Source: an uncultured Clostridia bacterium (GTDB lineage Bacteria; Bacillota; Clostridia; Christensenellales; Aristaeellaceae). From it: a stretch of 47,290 nucleotides of DNA. The notes below the pieces were generated by a model. It saw only the letters and a program-made list of their open reading frames with translations. It searched no databases and was not told the origin of the DNA. Both the position numbers and the translations under genes were made by a program. Within the stretch, counting starts at the first letter, position 1. The number at the start of each line of letters is the position of its first letter. Where the stretch lies: the NCBI GenBank assembly GCA_934621485.1, contig CAKTUS010000012.1, positions 1-47,290 of the forward strand, in the 5' to 3' direction. This document shows, piece after piece, positions 8,395 to 15,659 of this stretch.

Positions 8395-8772
8395 TCACTC
8401 AGCGGGGATCTCGGCTGCTTCAGCAGCGGGAGCCGCCACAGGCGCGGCAGCGCGCACGGGGCGCGGCTTCACGCTGTGCTTCTTCTCCTCCAGCTTGATG
8501 ATGAGGCAACGCAGGATATCTTCGCTGATGCCCATGTTACGCTCAATCTCGCGGGGCAGATCGGACTCGGCCTTAAAGGTTACCAGCACGTAGTAGCCTT
8601 CGGGCTTGTCGTTGATGGCATACGCCAGACGGCGCTTGCCCCACGTTTCGTCTACCTTCTCGATTTCGCCGCCATTGTCGGTAATCAGCTTGGAGAACTT
8701 TTCAATCAGTTCCTTGCGAGCGGTTTCCTCCAACGCGGTGTCGATGATGTAGGTCAGTTCGTACCTATTCAT
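8395..8772 (-). CDS. rpsF: 30S ribosomal protein bS6
   Basis: Small-subunit ribosomal protein, partner of bS18. With ATG at 8772 the protein is 125 aa and begins MNRYELTYIID, the normal bS6 start. A GTG nine bases further upstream is in frame but lies inside the ribosome binding site (AGGAGGTG), so it cannot be the start. The C-terminal extension is Ala/Pro-rich. It is the first gene of rpsF-ssb-rpsR, with its own promoter about 60 bases upstream and a leader hairpin. Confidence 0.96.
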   Translation of the reverse strand: MNRYELTYIIDTALEETARKELIEKFSKLITDNGGEIEKVDETWGKRRLAYAINDKPEGYYVLVTFKAESDLPREIERNMGISEDILRCLIIKLEEKKHSVKPRPVRAAAPVAAPAAEAAEIPAE

Positions 8773-8798
8773 TCCATTCACCTCCTCTTGGACTTATG

Positions 8799-8820
8799 GC
8801 GCTGCGTCCCTGCGCAGCGC
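8799..8820 (-). promoter_or_regulatory. Hairpin in the rpsF leader
   Basis: A perfect 8-bp stem, GCGCTGCG/CGCAGCGC, with a 6-base loop lies between the rpsF promoter and its ribosome binding site. Many bacteria have an S6:S18-binding leader in this position for autoregulation. The known CCG-containing bulge of that motif was not recognised here, so the function is open. Confidence 0.45.
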
Positions 8821-8839
8821 AAGGATGTGCCAGTTATGT

Positions 8840-8868
8840 ATTGTAACAGGTGTTTTTCCAAATTGCAA
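8840..8868 (-). promoter_or_regulatory. Promoter of the rpsF-ssb-rpsR operon
   Basis: On the minus strand, TTGCAA (8868-8863), a 17-base spacer and TACAAT (8845-8840). Transcription would start near 8833, giving a leader of about 60 bases. The same box pair and spacing is found at the ctsR promoter. Confidence 0.75.
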
Positions 8869-8908
8869 GCTTTTTTTGCAGGTTTTCAGCTCAGTCGGCA
8901 AAAAATTG

Positions 8909-8937
8909 TTGACAGGGCGAATGGATTGTGCTATGCT
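8909..8937 (+). promoter_or_regulatory. Promoter of the antiporter/riboswitch transcript
   Basis: Perfect TTGACA (8909-8914), a 17-base spacer and TATGCT (8932-8937). The predicted start near 8944 coincides with the first base of the riboswitch P1 stem. Confidence 0.8.
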
Positions 8938-8944
8938 GTGCCGC

Positions 8945-9042
8945 GTTAAAAGGGAGTAGTTGCAAAGGCATGGCCAACATCCCCCCGGCTCAGGGCCGGT
9001 GGTCATGCGCCTATTCATGCAGTAGGTAATGAGACTTTTAGC
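8945..9042 (+). promoter_or_regulatory. yybP-ykoY-type manganese riboswitch aptamer
   Basis: Closing stem P1 pairs GTTAAAAG (8945-8952) with CTTTTAGC (9035-9042). The conserved 5' motif AAAAGGGAGTAGT and 3' motif GTAATGAGACTTTT match the two conserved loop regions of the yybP-ykoY class, which is established as an Mn2+ sensor. Between them lies a GC-rich hairpin arm (CCGGCTCAGGGCCGG, about 8985-8999). It precedes a predicted cation antiporter, a common target of this class. Recognition rests on these motifs, not on a covariance model. Confidence 0.75.
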
Positions 9043-9084
9043 ACATCACATTTCGGATGATCGTGCAAAAAAGGTCTCTTTTTT
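9031..9084 (+). terminator. Riboswitch-controlled terminator
   Basis: GAGACTTTTAGCACATCA (9031-9048) can pair with the stretch at 9057-9078 ending GGTCTC, with two small bulges, followed by six T (9079-9084). Its 5' arm includes the 3' strand of P1, so aptamer folding and terminator formation exclude each other. This predicts that bound Mn2+ stabilises P1 and allows read-through into the antiporter gene. Confidence 0.7.
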
Positions 9085-9117
9085 GTATGGTTTATCCCCT
9101 TTGGAGGAAGAACGCCT

Positions 9118-10101
9118 ATGAGCCTGGATTTCACCGGCAGCAACACCTTCTGGATTCTGTTTTTGTTTGCACTGGGCCTGGTTTGCATCATCAAGGGCGG
9201 CGACTGGTTTGTGGACGCCGCCAGCTGGATTGCCGAGGCGTCCGGCATCCCTAAATTCATCATTGGCGCAACGGTGGTCAGCTTTGCCACTACATTGCCG
9301 GAAATGCTGGTATCCGTATTTGCCGCGCTGGAGGGAAACGCCGATATTGCGGTTGGTAACGCCGTAGGGTCCGTAACGGCGAATATTGGCCTCATCATGT
9401 GCCTGTCTCTTATTTGCATGCCCTGCCTGATGGAACGCAGGCAATTTGGCGTAAAAGCCAGCCTGCTGCTGGCAGCCATCGCAATGCTGTTTGTCTTTAC
9501 CCGCAAAGGCCAATTGGGCGTTGTGGAAAGCGGACTGATTTTGCTGGTTTTCGCCTGCTTTCTGGCGGAAAGCCTGATGGCCGCCAAGCGTGAGCAGGGA
9601 ATGGAGCCGTCGGCGGAGCGTGTCAAAACCGATCGCAAAACTCTGCTGACAAATCTGGGGCTGTTTGCTCTGGGCGCAGCGGCCATTGTAGTAGGCGCGC
9701 AACTATTGATTGATAACGGATCTGCCATCGCGAAAATGGCGGGCGTTCCCGATTCCGTCATCGCCGCAACCATGATCGCCATCGGCACCTCACTGCCAGA
9801 GCTGGTTACTACGCTGACAGCCATTCGAAAAAAGCAATCCTCCCTGTCGGTCGGCAACATTATCGGCGCCAACATCATGGATTTGACGCTAATTATGCCT
9901 CTTTGCGCGCTTATTCTTGGCAAGCCTCTCACGGTGGAGCGGCAGGGATTGTTGCTGGATATTCCCGCCTGTTTTATCATCAGCCTGGCCGCCATGGTTC
10001 CCGCGCTGATCAGCGGAAAATTCAAGCGCTGGACAGGCTATCTGATTGGTAGCCTGTATGTGGTGTATTTGGTGATTATGTTCACTTGCTTTGGAGCATA
10101 A
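9118..10101 (+). CDS. CaCA-family cation antiporter (YrbG-like)
   Basis: Inner-membrane cation exchanger of 327 aa with about ten hydrophobic segments. It has the two inverted alpha repeats of the Ca2+/cation antiporter superfamily: GATVVSFATTLPEM...GNAVGSVTANIGL at about residues 45-100 and IAIGTSLPEL...GNIIGANIMDL at about 220-260, with the conserved acidic residue in each TLPE/SLPE. GGAGGAAG precedes the start. A predicted Mn2+ riboswitch upstream argues that it exports manganese, although family members are usually annotated as sodium/calcium exchangers. Transport direction and ion are inferred. Confidence 0.92.
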   Translation: MSLDFTGSNTFWILFLFALGLVCIIKGGDWFVDAASWIAEASGIPKFIIGATVVSFATTLPEMLVSVFAALEGNADIAVGNAVGSVTANIGLIMCLSLICMPCLMERRQFGVKASLLLAAIAMLFVFTRKGQLGVVESGLILLVFACFLAESLMAAKREQGMEPSAERVKTDRKTLLTNLGLFALGAAAIVVGAQLLIDNGSAIAKMAGVPDSVIAATMIAIGTSLPELVTTLTAIRKKQSSLSVGNIIGANIMDLTLIMPLCALILGKPLTVERQGLLLDIPACFIISLAAMVPALISGKFKRWTGYLIGSLYVVYLVIMFTCFGA

Positions 10102-10106
10102 GACGG

Positions 10107-10140
10107 CCTCAGCATAACGCTGGGGAACGTGTTTTGTTCC
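10107..10140 (+). terminator. Weak terminator after the antiporter gene
   Basis: CCTCAGC (10107-10113) pairs with GCTGGGG (10119-10125) around a 5-base loop. A T-rich stretch follows a few bases later (GTTTTGTTCC). It is only a plausible terminator. Confidence 0.4.
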
Positions 10141-10169
10141 TTTACTAACAGCCGATGCCATTCTCATGA

Positions 10170-10213
10170 ACAGGTTTGGGAAAGACGTATGAAAACGTCT
10201 TGCCCAAACCTGT
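10170..10213. repeat. Long near-perfect inverted repeat
   Basis: ACAGGTTTGGG (10170-10180) and CCCAAACCTGT (10203-10213) form an 11-bp outer stem, continued inward by AAGACG/CGTCTT, giving a hairpin of about 17 bp with an 8-base loop. There is no T run on either side in the right place for a terminator. It borders the structured repeat at 10226-10352. Confidence 0.7.
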
Positions 10214-10225
10214 CAAAAACCCATG

Positions 10226-10352
10226 GGTGGTATCGGAGGGCCGCAGCTCTCCGATTTTCATTGCAACCGCGGCGCCTGTAGGTCGGGTTCGGCAGCCTTG
10301 TGCAGCAAGGCTATGCATTTTGCCGTCCGACCAGCCGCAGGCGAGCTTTTTG
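10226..10352 (+). repeat. Structured dispersed repeat, copy A
   Basis: The stretch 10226-10327 aligns along its length with the reverse complement of 14447-14556. A shared core (GTCGG, then TTCGGCAGCCTTG) and the hairpin arms AGCCTTG/CAAGGCT (10294-10312) are conserved while the loop differs. A further 19-base block, GCCGCAGGCGAGCTTTTTG (10334-10352), is identical to the reverse complement of 14211-14229. No coding sequence with a ribosome binding site fits. It lies between the antiporter gene and the end of yunB. Confidence 0.65.
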
Positions 10353-10373
10353 ACAGCCCGAGGCAAGACGGCT

Positions 10374-11024
10374 TTAAGGAATCAGGTTCAGCATATCGTC
10401 CTGGTCGCTGACGTCCACAAAGCTATCCGGCACCTGTCCGACAATAATGCTCTCAGCCACGGGAATAGAGCTGCTGACGTCTACCATCTGCGTACCCATG
10501 GGCACAATCAGGCAAACGGTGGTACGCAACGTCAGAAAGATTTTATGACGGGTTTGGTTGATGCCGGCGGATTCAAATTCTGAGGCGAAGCTGGTGTGCA
10601 CCGCCCCCACGGGCAAAATCTGTACCGAAATTCGAGGGCCAAAACCGGATAGAAAGCGAACGCCCAGCGCCGCGCCTAACGGGATATCCACAAACTGATT
10701 GCTGTAGCTGTTCAGTTCTTCTTCCGCCAGCAACGCCGTTTGCGCCGCCAGTTCATTCATTCGCATGGTGTTTGCCTGCAGCATGGTTACCCGGCCTTCT
10801 CCGTCCAGCCTGGTTTCCACAAGCTCGCCATAGGACACTCCGCTGTCGATGACTTGCTTTACCGCATGCGTCACGGTTTCCACCGCAATGGAATAAGCGC
10901 CGGCAAACGCCATATCCAGCAGCGTTTGGCTCAGGTTTTGTTCCATGAATATCAACGCCGCCGCCACAAGCAGCACAATCAGAACCAGCACGCGCCTGCG
11001 TCCCCGTCTTTCCTTCCGCACCAT
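10374..11024 (-). CDS. yunB: Sporulation protein YunB
   Basis: 216-aa membrane-anchored protein of the YunB family, expressed in the mother cell under SigE in Bacillus subtilis; its exact role in spore formation is not well defined. It has a basic N-terminus, one transmembrane helix at about residues 11-27, then an extracytoplasmic domain. Recognisable family blocks are NTMRMN, IPLGAALGVRFL, GPRISVQILPVG, AGINQTRHKI and PVAESIIVGQVPDSF. The start follows a GGGGGG-rich ribosome binding site. It stands alone, divergent from the penicillin-binding protein gene, and marks the host as a spore former or a descendant of one. Confidence 0.88.
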   Translation of the reverse strand: MVRKERRGRRRVLVLIVLLVAAALIFMEQNLSQTLLDMAFAGAYSIAVETVTHAVKQVIDSGVSYGELVETRLDGEGRVTMLQANTMRMNELAAQTALLAEEELNSYSNQFVDIPLGAALGVRFLSGFGPRISVQILPVGAVHTSFASEFESAGINQTRHKIFLTLRTTVCLIVPMGTQMVDVSSSIPVAESIIVGQVPDSFVDVSDQDDMLNLIP

Positions 11025-11116
11025 CTATTCCCCCCTGCCTATGGTTATGCGGAAGGGGGTGCAAAAAAGTACTGGGAAGGATTGTTACAGCAGTCGCTAT
11101 ACACAAAGCCAAAAAC

Positions 11117-11127
11117 TATGGTATACT
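11117..11127 (+). promoter_or_regulatory. Extended -10 promoter of the penicillin-binding protein gene
   Basis: TATACT at 11122-11127 is preceded by TGG, an extended -10 motif, about 77 bases before the GTG start. No good -35 box was found, as is common for extended -10 promoters. Confidence 0.5.
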
Positions 11128-11203
11128 AAGCGCGGCACGTTTTGTGCGTTAAGGCCTGTTTTGTCCACTGCCCTTGTTATGCTTGCGGGAAAGGAGTAGC
11201 TTC

Positions 11204-13951
11204 GTGTATCATCAGCCTTCTAACAGCGACGATGAATTGTTTTACCAGGAGGAAAACGCCTATCCATCCTGGGAAGAAAATCCGGCATATCAAGCGCCGA
11301 ATGAAGCGTTTCCACAAAAACGCACCATTTTTAAGCCGCGTTTAACCAAGCCGAATTTCATTTTTTCCGTGCTGGTCAATGCTGTGCGGCTTTTGGCGCT
11401 GGCCGTTGTGCTGTGCGGCTTGGCCCTGTGCGGCGCGGTGCTCGGCATCGCCAAAGGATATATGGAAACTGCGCCCACTCTGGATTTGGCGCTTCTGGAT
11501 GCTCAGGACAAAACCTCTTTTTTGTATGATTCCCAGGGGAACGTTATCACCGATTATAAGGGAACGGAAAACCGCATTATGGTGAATATTTCCCTGATGC
11601 CCGAGCAGTTGCGCAACGCCTTTGTAGCCGTGGAGGACGCTCGTTTCTATACGCATAACGGCATCGATATCAAGCGCATTATCGGTTCTTTTGTGCAGAA
11701 TTTTGTCTCCGGCAGCCAGCAAGGCGGCTCCACCATTACCCAGCAGCTTATCAAAAACACCGTGCTTTCCAGCGAGCAAAGCTACAAGCGCAAAATTCAG
11801 GAAGCCTATCTGGCCATGCAGCTGGAAACCAAGTACACCAAACTGCAAATCCTGGAGTACTACCTGAACACCATTTATCTGGGAGAGAATTATTACGGCG
11901 TGCAGGTAGCGGCGCAGGGCTACTTTGGAAAAGAGCTGAATCAGCTGACCCTGCGCGAGTGCGCCATGCTGGCAGGGCTGACCAATAATCCCTACTATTA
12001 CAATCCTCGCCGGAATTTTTATACCCGCTCATCCGAAACCACCGATTATAAGCAGCTGACCAACAACCGTACCGATTATGTACTGCGCTGCATGTATGAA
12101 AACGAGTTTATTACTCAGCAGCAGTATCAGGAAGCGCTCAACCCGGATACGGCCCACGTGCTGGAAACCTCCACCACTGAAGGTGACGGCATGTACAAAT
12201 ACCCGCATTACGTGGAGTATGCCGTTCAGGATATCGTGAGCTGCTTCCTAAAGCTGAGGCAGCTGGAGGATAATAGCGAAAACCGCTATAAGATGGAAAA
12301 CGAGCTGCGCACCGGCGGCTATCATGTAACGCTTGCCATCGATACGGAAATTCAGGAAATTGTGGAAAACACGCTGGAATCATGGTCCAAGTATCCTTCC
12401 ATGCGCGACCCCAGCGACAAGGTGTACCGCACCCTGAACAGCGACGGTACCTATGATGAAATTGTGCAGCCGCAGGCGGCGGCCGTGGTGCTGGATTACC
12501 GCACCGGCGAACTGAAGGCTATCGTAGGCTCCCGTACCAAGCCAACGGCCCGCAAGACTCTGAACCGTGCTACCGATATGAAGATGCCGGTGGGGTCTAC
12601 GATTAAGCCGATCGCAGTATATGCGCCCGCGCTGGAAATGGGCTATTCCCCTGCCAGCGTGGTCTATAACATTCCTGTGCCTATCGCGGGCTGGACCGGG
12701 TCGGACGGAAAGGACAGCTGGCCCAAAAACTATGACGGCCGCTATTCCGGTCCCGTTACCCTGCGCAACGCCATGCGAAGCAGCTTGAACGTAGGCGCCG
12801 CCCAAACATTGCTAACCATGGTTGGGGTGGACCGCTCCACCGATTTTCTGCTGCGCCTGGGCGTGGACCGGAGCAATATCGATTCCACCCCCTTCGGCCT
12901 AGCTTTGGGTTCCAGCGGCATTACGCCCATGCAGTTGGCCGTAGCCTTCGGCGTGCTTGGTAATGGCGGCGTCTATCAGCAGCCCATTTCGTTCCTGGGA
13001 ATTTCCGACAGCAGTGGCAACGTGGTATATGACAGTCACGCGCAGCAGGAACGCAGGCAGGTTTTCCGCCCCTCCACCGCCTGGATGGCTGTGGACATGA
13101 TGAAAACCGTCGTCAACAGCGGCACCGCCAAAGCTGCCAAAATCAGCGGACAAACCGTAGCCGGCAAAACCGGCACCAACAGCGACCAGCGGGGCGTTAC
13201 CTTCTGCGGCATGACCGGCTGGTATGTATCGTCCATCTGGGTGGGGCACGACAATTATAAACCGCTTTCCTCCAAGTCCACCGGCAGCAACGGCGCACTG
13301 CCTGTTTGGAAGAGCTATATGGAGCAAATCCACCAGGCCAAGGGTCTGAGCGACCGGGACATTATCGAAGCAACGGCTGACGAAGTGGGGCTTGTGAAGG
13401 CTACCACCTGCGCCGTGAGCGGCCAGCTGGCCACCGACGCCTGCTATAACGACGCTATGGGCTATGGCGTGGTCACGGATTACTGGTACGCGCCTACGGT
13501 GCCTACCGTTTCCTGCCAAATGCACCAGCCGGTAACGGTATGCGCCGAAAGCGGCTATCTGGCCACAGAATACTGTCCCACCACCACAACCAAGGGCATG
13601 GTGGTCATCCCCAACGGTCACCCGCTGAGCGCTTATGCCAACGACAGCCAGTACGCCTCGGTAATTGCCGAATACCTGGGTACGGCCAGTCATTTGGGCT
13701 ATTGTCCCTATCATACCAGCTATGGATCCTATGAGGACAATACCGGCGACAACGGCCTGATTTCCGACGCAAGGCAGCTATTGCAAAGCGCCTATGATTT
13801 GATGAGCGTTATGGACGCTTCGTCTCCCGCCTATCTGAGCGTACAGGAAGCCGCCAGCGCGCTGGAAAACGTCATCATGAGCAACCCAGGTACAGCGGAA
13901 ATCGCTTCCGCCATGGCTATGCTGACCCAAGCCATGGCAGGGGCTTACTAA
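11204..13951 (+). CDS. ponA: Class A penicillin-binding protein (PBP1A-type)
   Basis: Bifunctional peptidoglycan synthase, anchored by one transmembrane helix at about residues 52-85. The GT51 glycosyltransferase domain follows, with catalytic Glu144 in VEDARFYTHNG and the GGSTITQQLIKN motif near 174-185. The transpeptidase domain has S465-T-I-K, S527-L-N529 and K655-T-G. The start is GTG at 11204, set by AAGGAG seven bases upstream; an upstream ATG in the same frame has no ribosome binding site. The product is 915 aa. About 200 residues follow the KTG motif and include paired cysteines. A small membrane protein gene follows within 15 bases. Confidence 0.95.
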   Translation: MYHQPSNSDDELFYQEENAYPSWEENPAYQAPNEAFPQKRTIFKPRLTKPNFIFSVLVNAVRLLALAVVLCGLALCGAVLGIAKGYMETAPTLDLALLDAQDKTSFLYDSQGNVITDYKGTENRIMVNISLMPEQLRNAFVAVEDARFYTHNGIDIKRIIGSFVQNFVSGSQQGGSTITQQLIKNTVLSSEQSYKRKIQEAYLAMQLETKYTKLQILEYYLNTIYLGENYYGVQVAAQGYFGKELNQLTLRECAMLAGLTNNPYYYNPRRNFYTRSSETTDYKQLTNNRTDYVLRCMYENEFITQQQYQEALNPDTAHVLETSTTEGDGMYKYPHYVEYAVQDIVSCFLKLRQLEDNSENRYKMENELRTGGYHVTLAIDTEIQEIVENTLESWSKYPSMRDPSDKVYRTLNSDGTYDEIVQPQAAAVVLDYRTGELKAIVGSRTKPTARKTLNRATDMKMPVGSTIKPIAVYAPALEMGYSPASVVYNIPVPIAGWTGSDGKDSWPKNYDGRYSGPVTLRNAMRSSLNVGAAQTLLTMVGVDRSTDFLLRLGVDRSNIDSTPFGLALGSSGITPMQLAVAFGVLGNGGVYQQPISFLGISDSSGNVVYDSHAQQERRQVFRPSTAWMAVDMMKTVVNSGTAKAAKISGQTVAGKTGTNSDQRGVTFCGMTGWYVSSIWVGHDNYKPLSSKSTGSNGALPVWKSYMEQIHQAKGLSDRDIIEATADEVGLVKATTCAVSGQLATDACYNDAMGYGVVTDYWYAPTVPTVSCQMHQPVTVCAESGYLATEYCPTTTTKGMVVIPNGHPLSAYANDSQYASVIAEYLGTASHLGYCPYHTSYGSYEDNTGDNGLISDARQLLQSAYDLMSVMDASSPAYLSVQEAASALENVIMSNPGTAEIASAMAMLTQAMAGAY

Positions 13952-13966
13952 AGAGGAGGGACTTTG

Positions 13967-14149
13967 GTGAAAATCAAAAGTATGCTCACCCGAATCGGTC
14001 TGGTGGTGTGTCTCCTGCTCATTGGCATGGATCGTTTTGTCTGTAAGGTGCCAAACATTCTTTATCTGCCCGTTATGATTGCAGGTGTAGTCTGTATCGT
14101 CCTTGGTTTTTTCAAGGATCGTGAAAAAACTCGACAATCTAGGCGTTAA
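13967..14149 (+). CDS. Small two-helix membrane protein, function unknown
   Basis: 60-aa protein with two predicted transmembrane segments (about 10-24 and 32-48), a short positively charged N-terminus and a basic tail (DREKTRQSRR). GTG at 13967 is chosen because GAGGAGGG lies seven bases upstream; the TTG just before it is less well spaced. It begins 15 bases after the penicillin-binding protein stop, so the two are probably co-transcribed. No family was recognised. A role beside cell-wall synthesis is only suggested by position. Confidence 0.7.
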   Translation: MKIKSMLTRIGLVVCLLLIGMDRFVCKVPNILYLPVMIAGVVCIVLGFFKDREKTRQSRR

Positions 14150-14173
14150 TTCTTATCCTCAATCTAACAAATC

Positions 14174-14201
14174 AGCGGCATGGCCTTTGGGCCATGCCGC
14201 T
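14174..14201 (+). terminator. Strong hairpin after the PBP operon
   Basis: AGCGGCATGGCC (14174-14185) pairs perfectly with GGCCATGCCGCT (14190-14201) around a TTTG loop. There is no T run after it, so it may stop transcription poorly or protect the 3' end. Confidence 0.55.
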
Positions 14202-14211
14202 CCAGATTGGC

Positions 14212-14235
14212 AAAAAGCTCGCCTGCGGCGAGCTT
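14212..14235 (-). terminator. Terminator at the end of repeat copy B
   Basis: On the minus strand AAGCTCGCC pairs with GGCGAGCTT (arms 14235-14227 and 14223-14215, loop GCA) and runs into TTTTT. It faces transcripts coming from the hydrolase gene at 14624-15535, nearly 400 bases upstream. The intervening 3' region is the structured repeat. Confidence 0.7.
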
Positions 14236-14556
14236 CAGGCTGCTGAAAAAGTGGAGGTGCAGGAAGCACTGGCTCCTGCCGGGGTTTTAGGGGCGGAGCT
14301 CCTAAGCCTTATGCCGCAGCACTTTCCTTGTGAACCAGCAAAGCGCTGCTTCCGGGCGATGGCGGCCAATCAGGGTTTTTTCGACGCTCTGAAGCTCGCC
14401 GAACGGCGATTTTTTCTGCCAAAAGACACGCTTTGCCTACTCGCTTGGCGGCAAAGCACATAAGGAAAGCCTTGTAGCTGCGCAAGGCTGCCGAATCCGA
14501 CGTACATGAGCCGGGTTCGGAATGGAAATCGAAGAGCGCCGCCCTCTCATACCGCC
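14212..14556 (-). repeat. Structured dispersed repeat, copy B
   Basis: Read on the minus strand, 14556-14447 aligns with copy A at 10226-10327, sharing the TTCGGCAGCCTTG core and a stem AGCCTTG/CAAGGCT (14489-14468) with a different loop. An extra stretch of roughly 200 bases follows, containing TCGAAAAAACC (14384-14374), also found at 43-53 in the first block. The copy ends in the GGCGAGCTTTTT terminator arm. This accounts for most of the 474-base gap between genes here; no ORF with a ribosome binding site was found in it. Confidence 0.65.
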
Positions 14557-14623
14557 TAAGAACAAAGGGGTAGTAGAGACCAAAATGTGATATTCAGCCC
14601 TGCAAAGCGCGCATCTTTTGCCG

Positions 14624-15535
14624 TTAAGCGAACAGTTTTTGATTCAACCACGCAATCAAATCTGCCCAGACTTCTTCCTTATTCAGTTCATTAAACATTT
14701 CATGACGTCCTTCCGGATAAAGCTTCAGGGAAACATCCTGCACGCCAGCATCCTTCAGTTCCTGCGCCACCCGTTTTACGCCCTCGCCATGGCTGCCTAC
14801 CGGGTCCATATCTCCGGCAAACAGCAAAATGGGAATTTCCTTCTGCATAGCGCCCAGCTTTTCCGGGTACAGGCGGCTCAGTCCGTCGAACATGTCCCGA
14901 TAGGCGCCGGCGGTAAAGGTGAAGCCGCAATATGGATCGGTCATGTAGCGCTGCACCTGCTCGCGGTCCCGGCTGAGCCAGTCAAACGGCGTGCACACAT
15001 CGGAATAACCCTTGTTGTTGCTGCCGGAGCTCAGCTTTTCGAGCAAGCGGCTTGGCTTTTGAGCCATTCCCAGAGCGCATTGCAAACCGGCAATGGTTTT
15101 GGCCGTTTCAACAGTCCCTTTATCAAAGTGACCTGTGCCGCTGAGCACCACGCCTGCAAGGCCCGCTTCATACTTTAAGCAGTAGGTGCGGGTCACGAAA
15201 CTGCCCATGCTGTGACCCAGCAGAAAATAGGGAAGATTGGGGTATTCCTGCTGCGTTTGCATACGCACGGCATGCACATCTTCAATCAACGCATCCCAGC
15301 CGCCCTCGGGGGCAAAATAGCCAAGCAGTTTCGCTTTTTTTCCATGGCCCAAATGAGTGTGGCCCACCACCGCAAAGCCAGCCTCGTTCAGGCGACGGGC
15401 GGTAGCATCGTAACGTTCAATGTACTCACACATGCCGTGTACCAGCTGCACTACCGCTTTGGGCGCGCCATCCGGCAACCAGACGGCCTTGTCCAGCATC
15501 GGCCCCTTTACGGAAGGAAAGCTTTCCTGTTTCAT
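14624..15535 (-). CDS. Alpha/beta hydrolase, monoacylglycerol lipase/lysophospholipase family
   Basis: Serine hydrolase of 303 aa in the Hydrolase_4 (PldB/monoglyceride lipase) group. The oxyanion-hole region is LVHGMCEY near residue 31. The nucleophile is Ser109 in GHSMG. Asp in AGDMDPVG (near 247) and His in GRHEM (near 278) complete the triad. No signal peptide, so cytoplasmic. The start follows AGGAGG. It is monocistronic, with its own extended -10 promoter and a clpC terminator upstream. The substrate is probably a monoglyceride or lysophospholipid, judged from the family only. Confidence 0.9.
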   Translation of the reverse strand: MKQESFPSVKGPMLDKAVWLPDGAPKAVVQLVHGMCEYIERYDATARRLNEAGFAVVGHTHLGHGKKAKLLGYFAPEGGWDALIEDVHAVRMQTQQEYPNLPYFLLGHSMGSFVTRTYCLKYEAGLAGVVLSGTGHFDKGTVETAKTIAGLQCALGMAQKPSRLLEKLSSGSNNKGYSDVCTPFDWLSRDREQVQRYMTDPYCGFTFTAGAYRDMFDGLSRLYPEKLGAMQKEIPILLFAGDMDPVGSHGEGVKRVAQELKDAGVQDVSLKLYPEGRHEMFNELNKEEVWADLIAWLNQKLFA

Positions 15536-15575
15536 CCGGTTTTTCCTCCTTTGAATGGAATGTTCTCCTGGTTTT

Positions 15576-15584
15576 AGTATACCA
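15576..15584 (-). promoter_or_regulatory. Extended -10 promoter of the hydrolase gene
   Basis: On the minus strand TGGTATACT (15584-15576) is an extended -10 box about 40 bases before the start codon. No convincing -35 element was seen. Confidence 0.5.
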
Positions 15585-15612
15585 TAAGCGAATCACACTT
15601 GCCACCTTTTTC

Positions 15613-15649
15613 AAAAAACCGGGAAGGAGCAGCCGCTCTCCCGGTTTTT
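15613..15649 (-). terminator. Terminator after clpC
   Basis: On the minus strand AAAAACCGGGA and TCCCGGTTTTTT form a GC-rich stem followed by a T run (15618-15613). It closes the ctsR-mcsA-mcsB-clpC operon. Confidence 0.88.
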
Positions 15650-15659
15650 GCTATGAGGC

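Noticed and set aside
8799..8820. rpsF leader considered as a known S6:S18-binding motif
   Set aside because: The hairpin is there, but the conserved CCG-containing bulge of that motif was not found, so only a plain leader hairpin is reported.
10176..10583. 135-codon plus-strand ORF across the 10-kb repeat and the end of yunB
   Set aside because: It overlaps yunB antisense and starts inside a long hairpin without a ribosome binding site.
14194..14463. 89-codon plus-strand ORF in the 14-kb gap
   Set aside because: Its start lies inside a hairpin with no ribosome binding site, and the sequence is part of the dispersed non-coding repeat.
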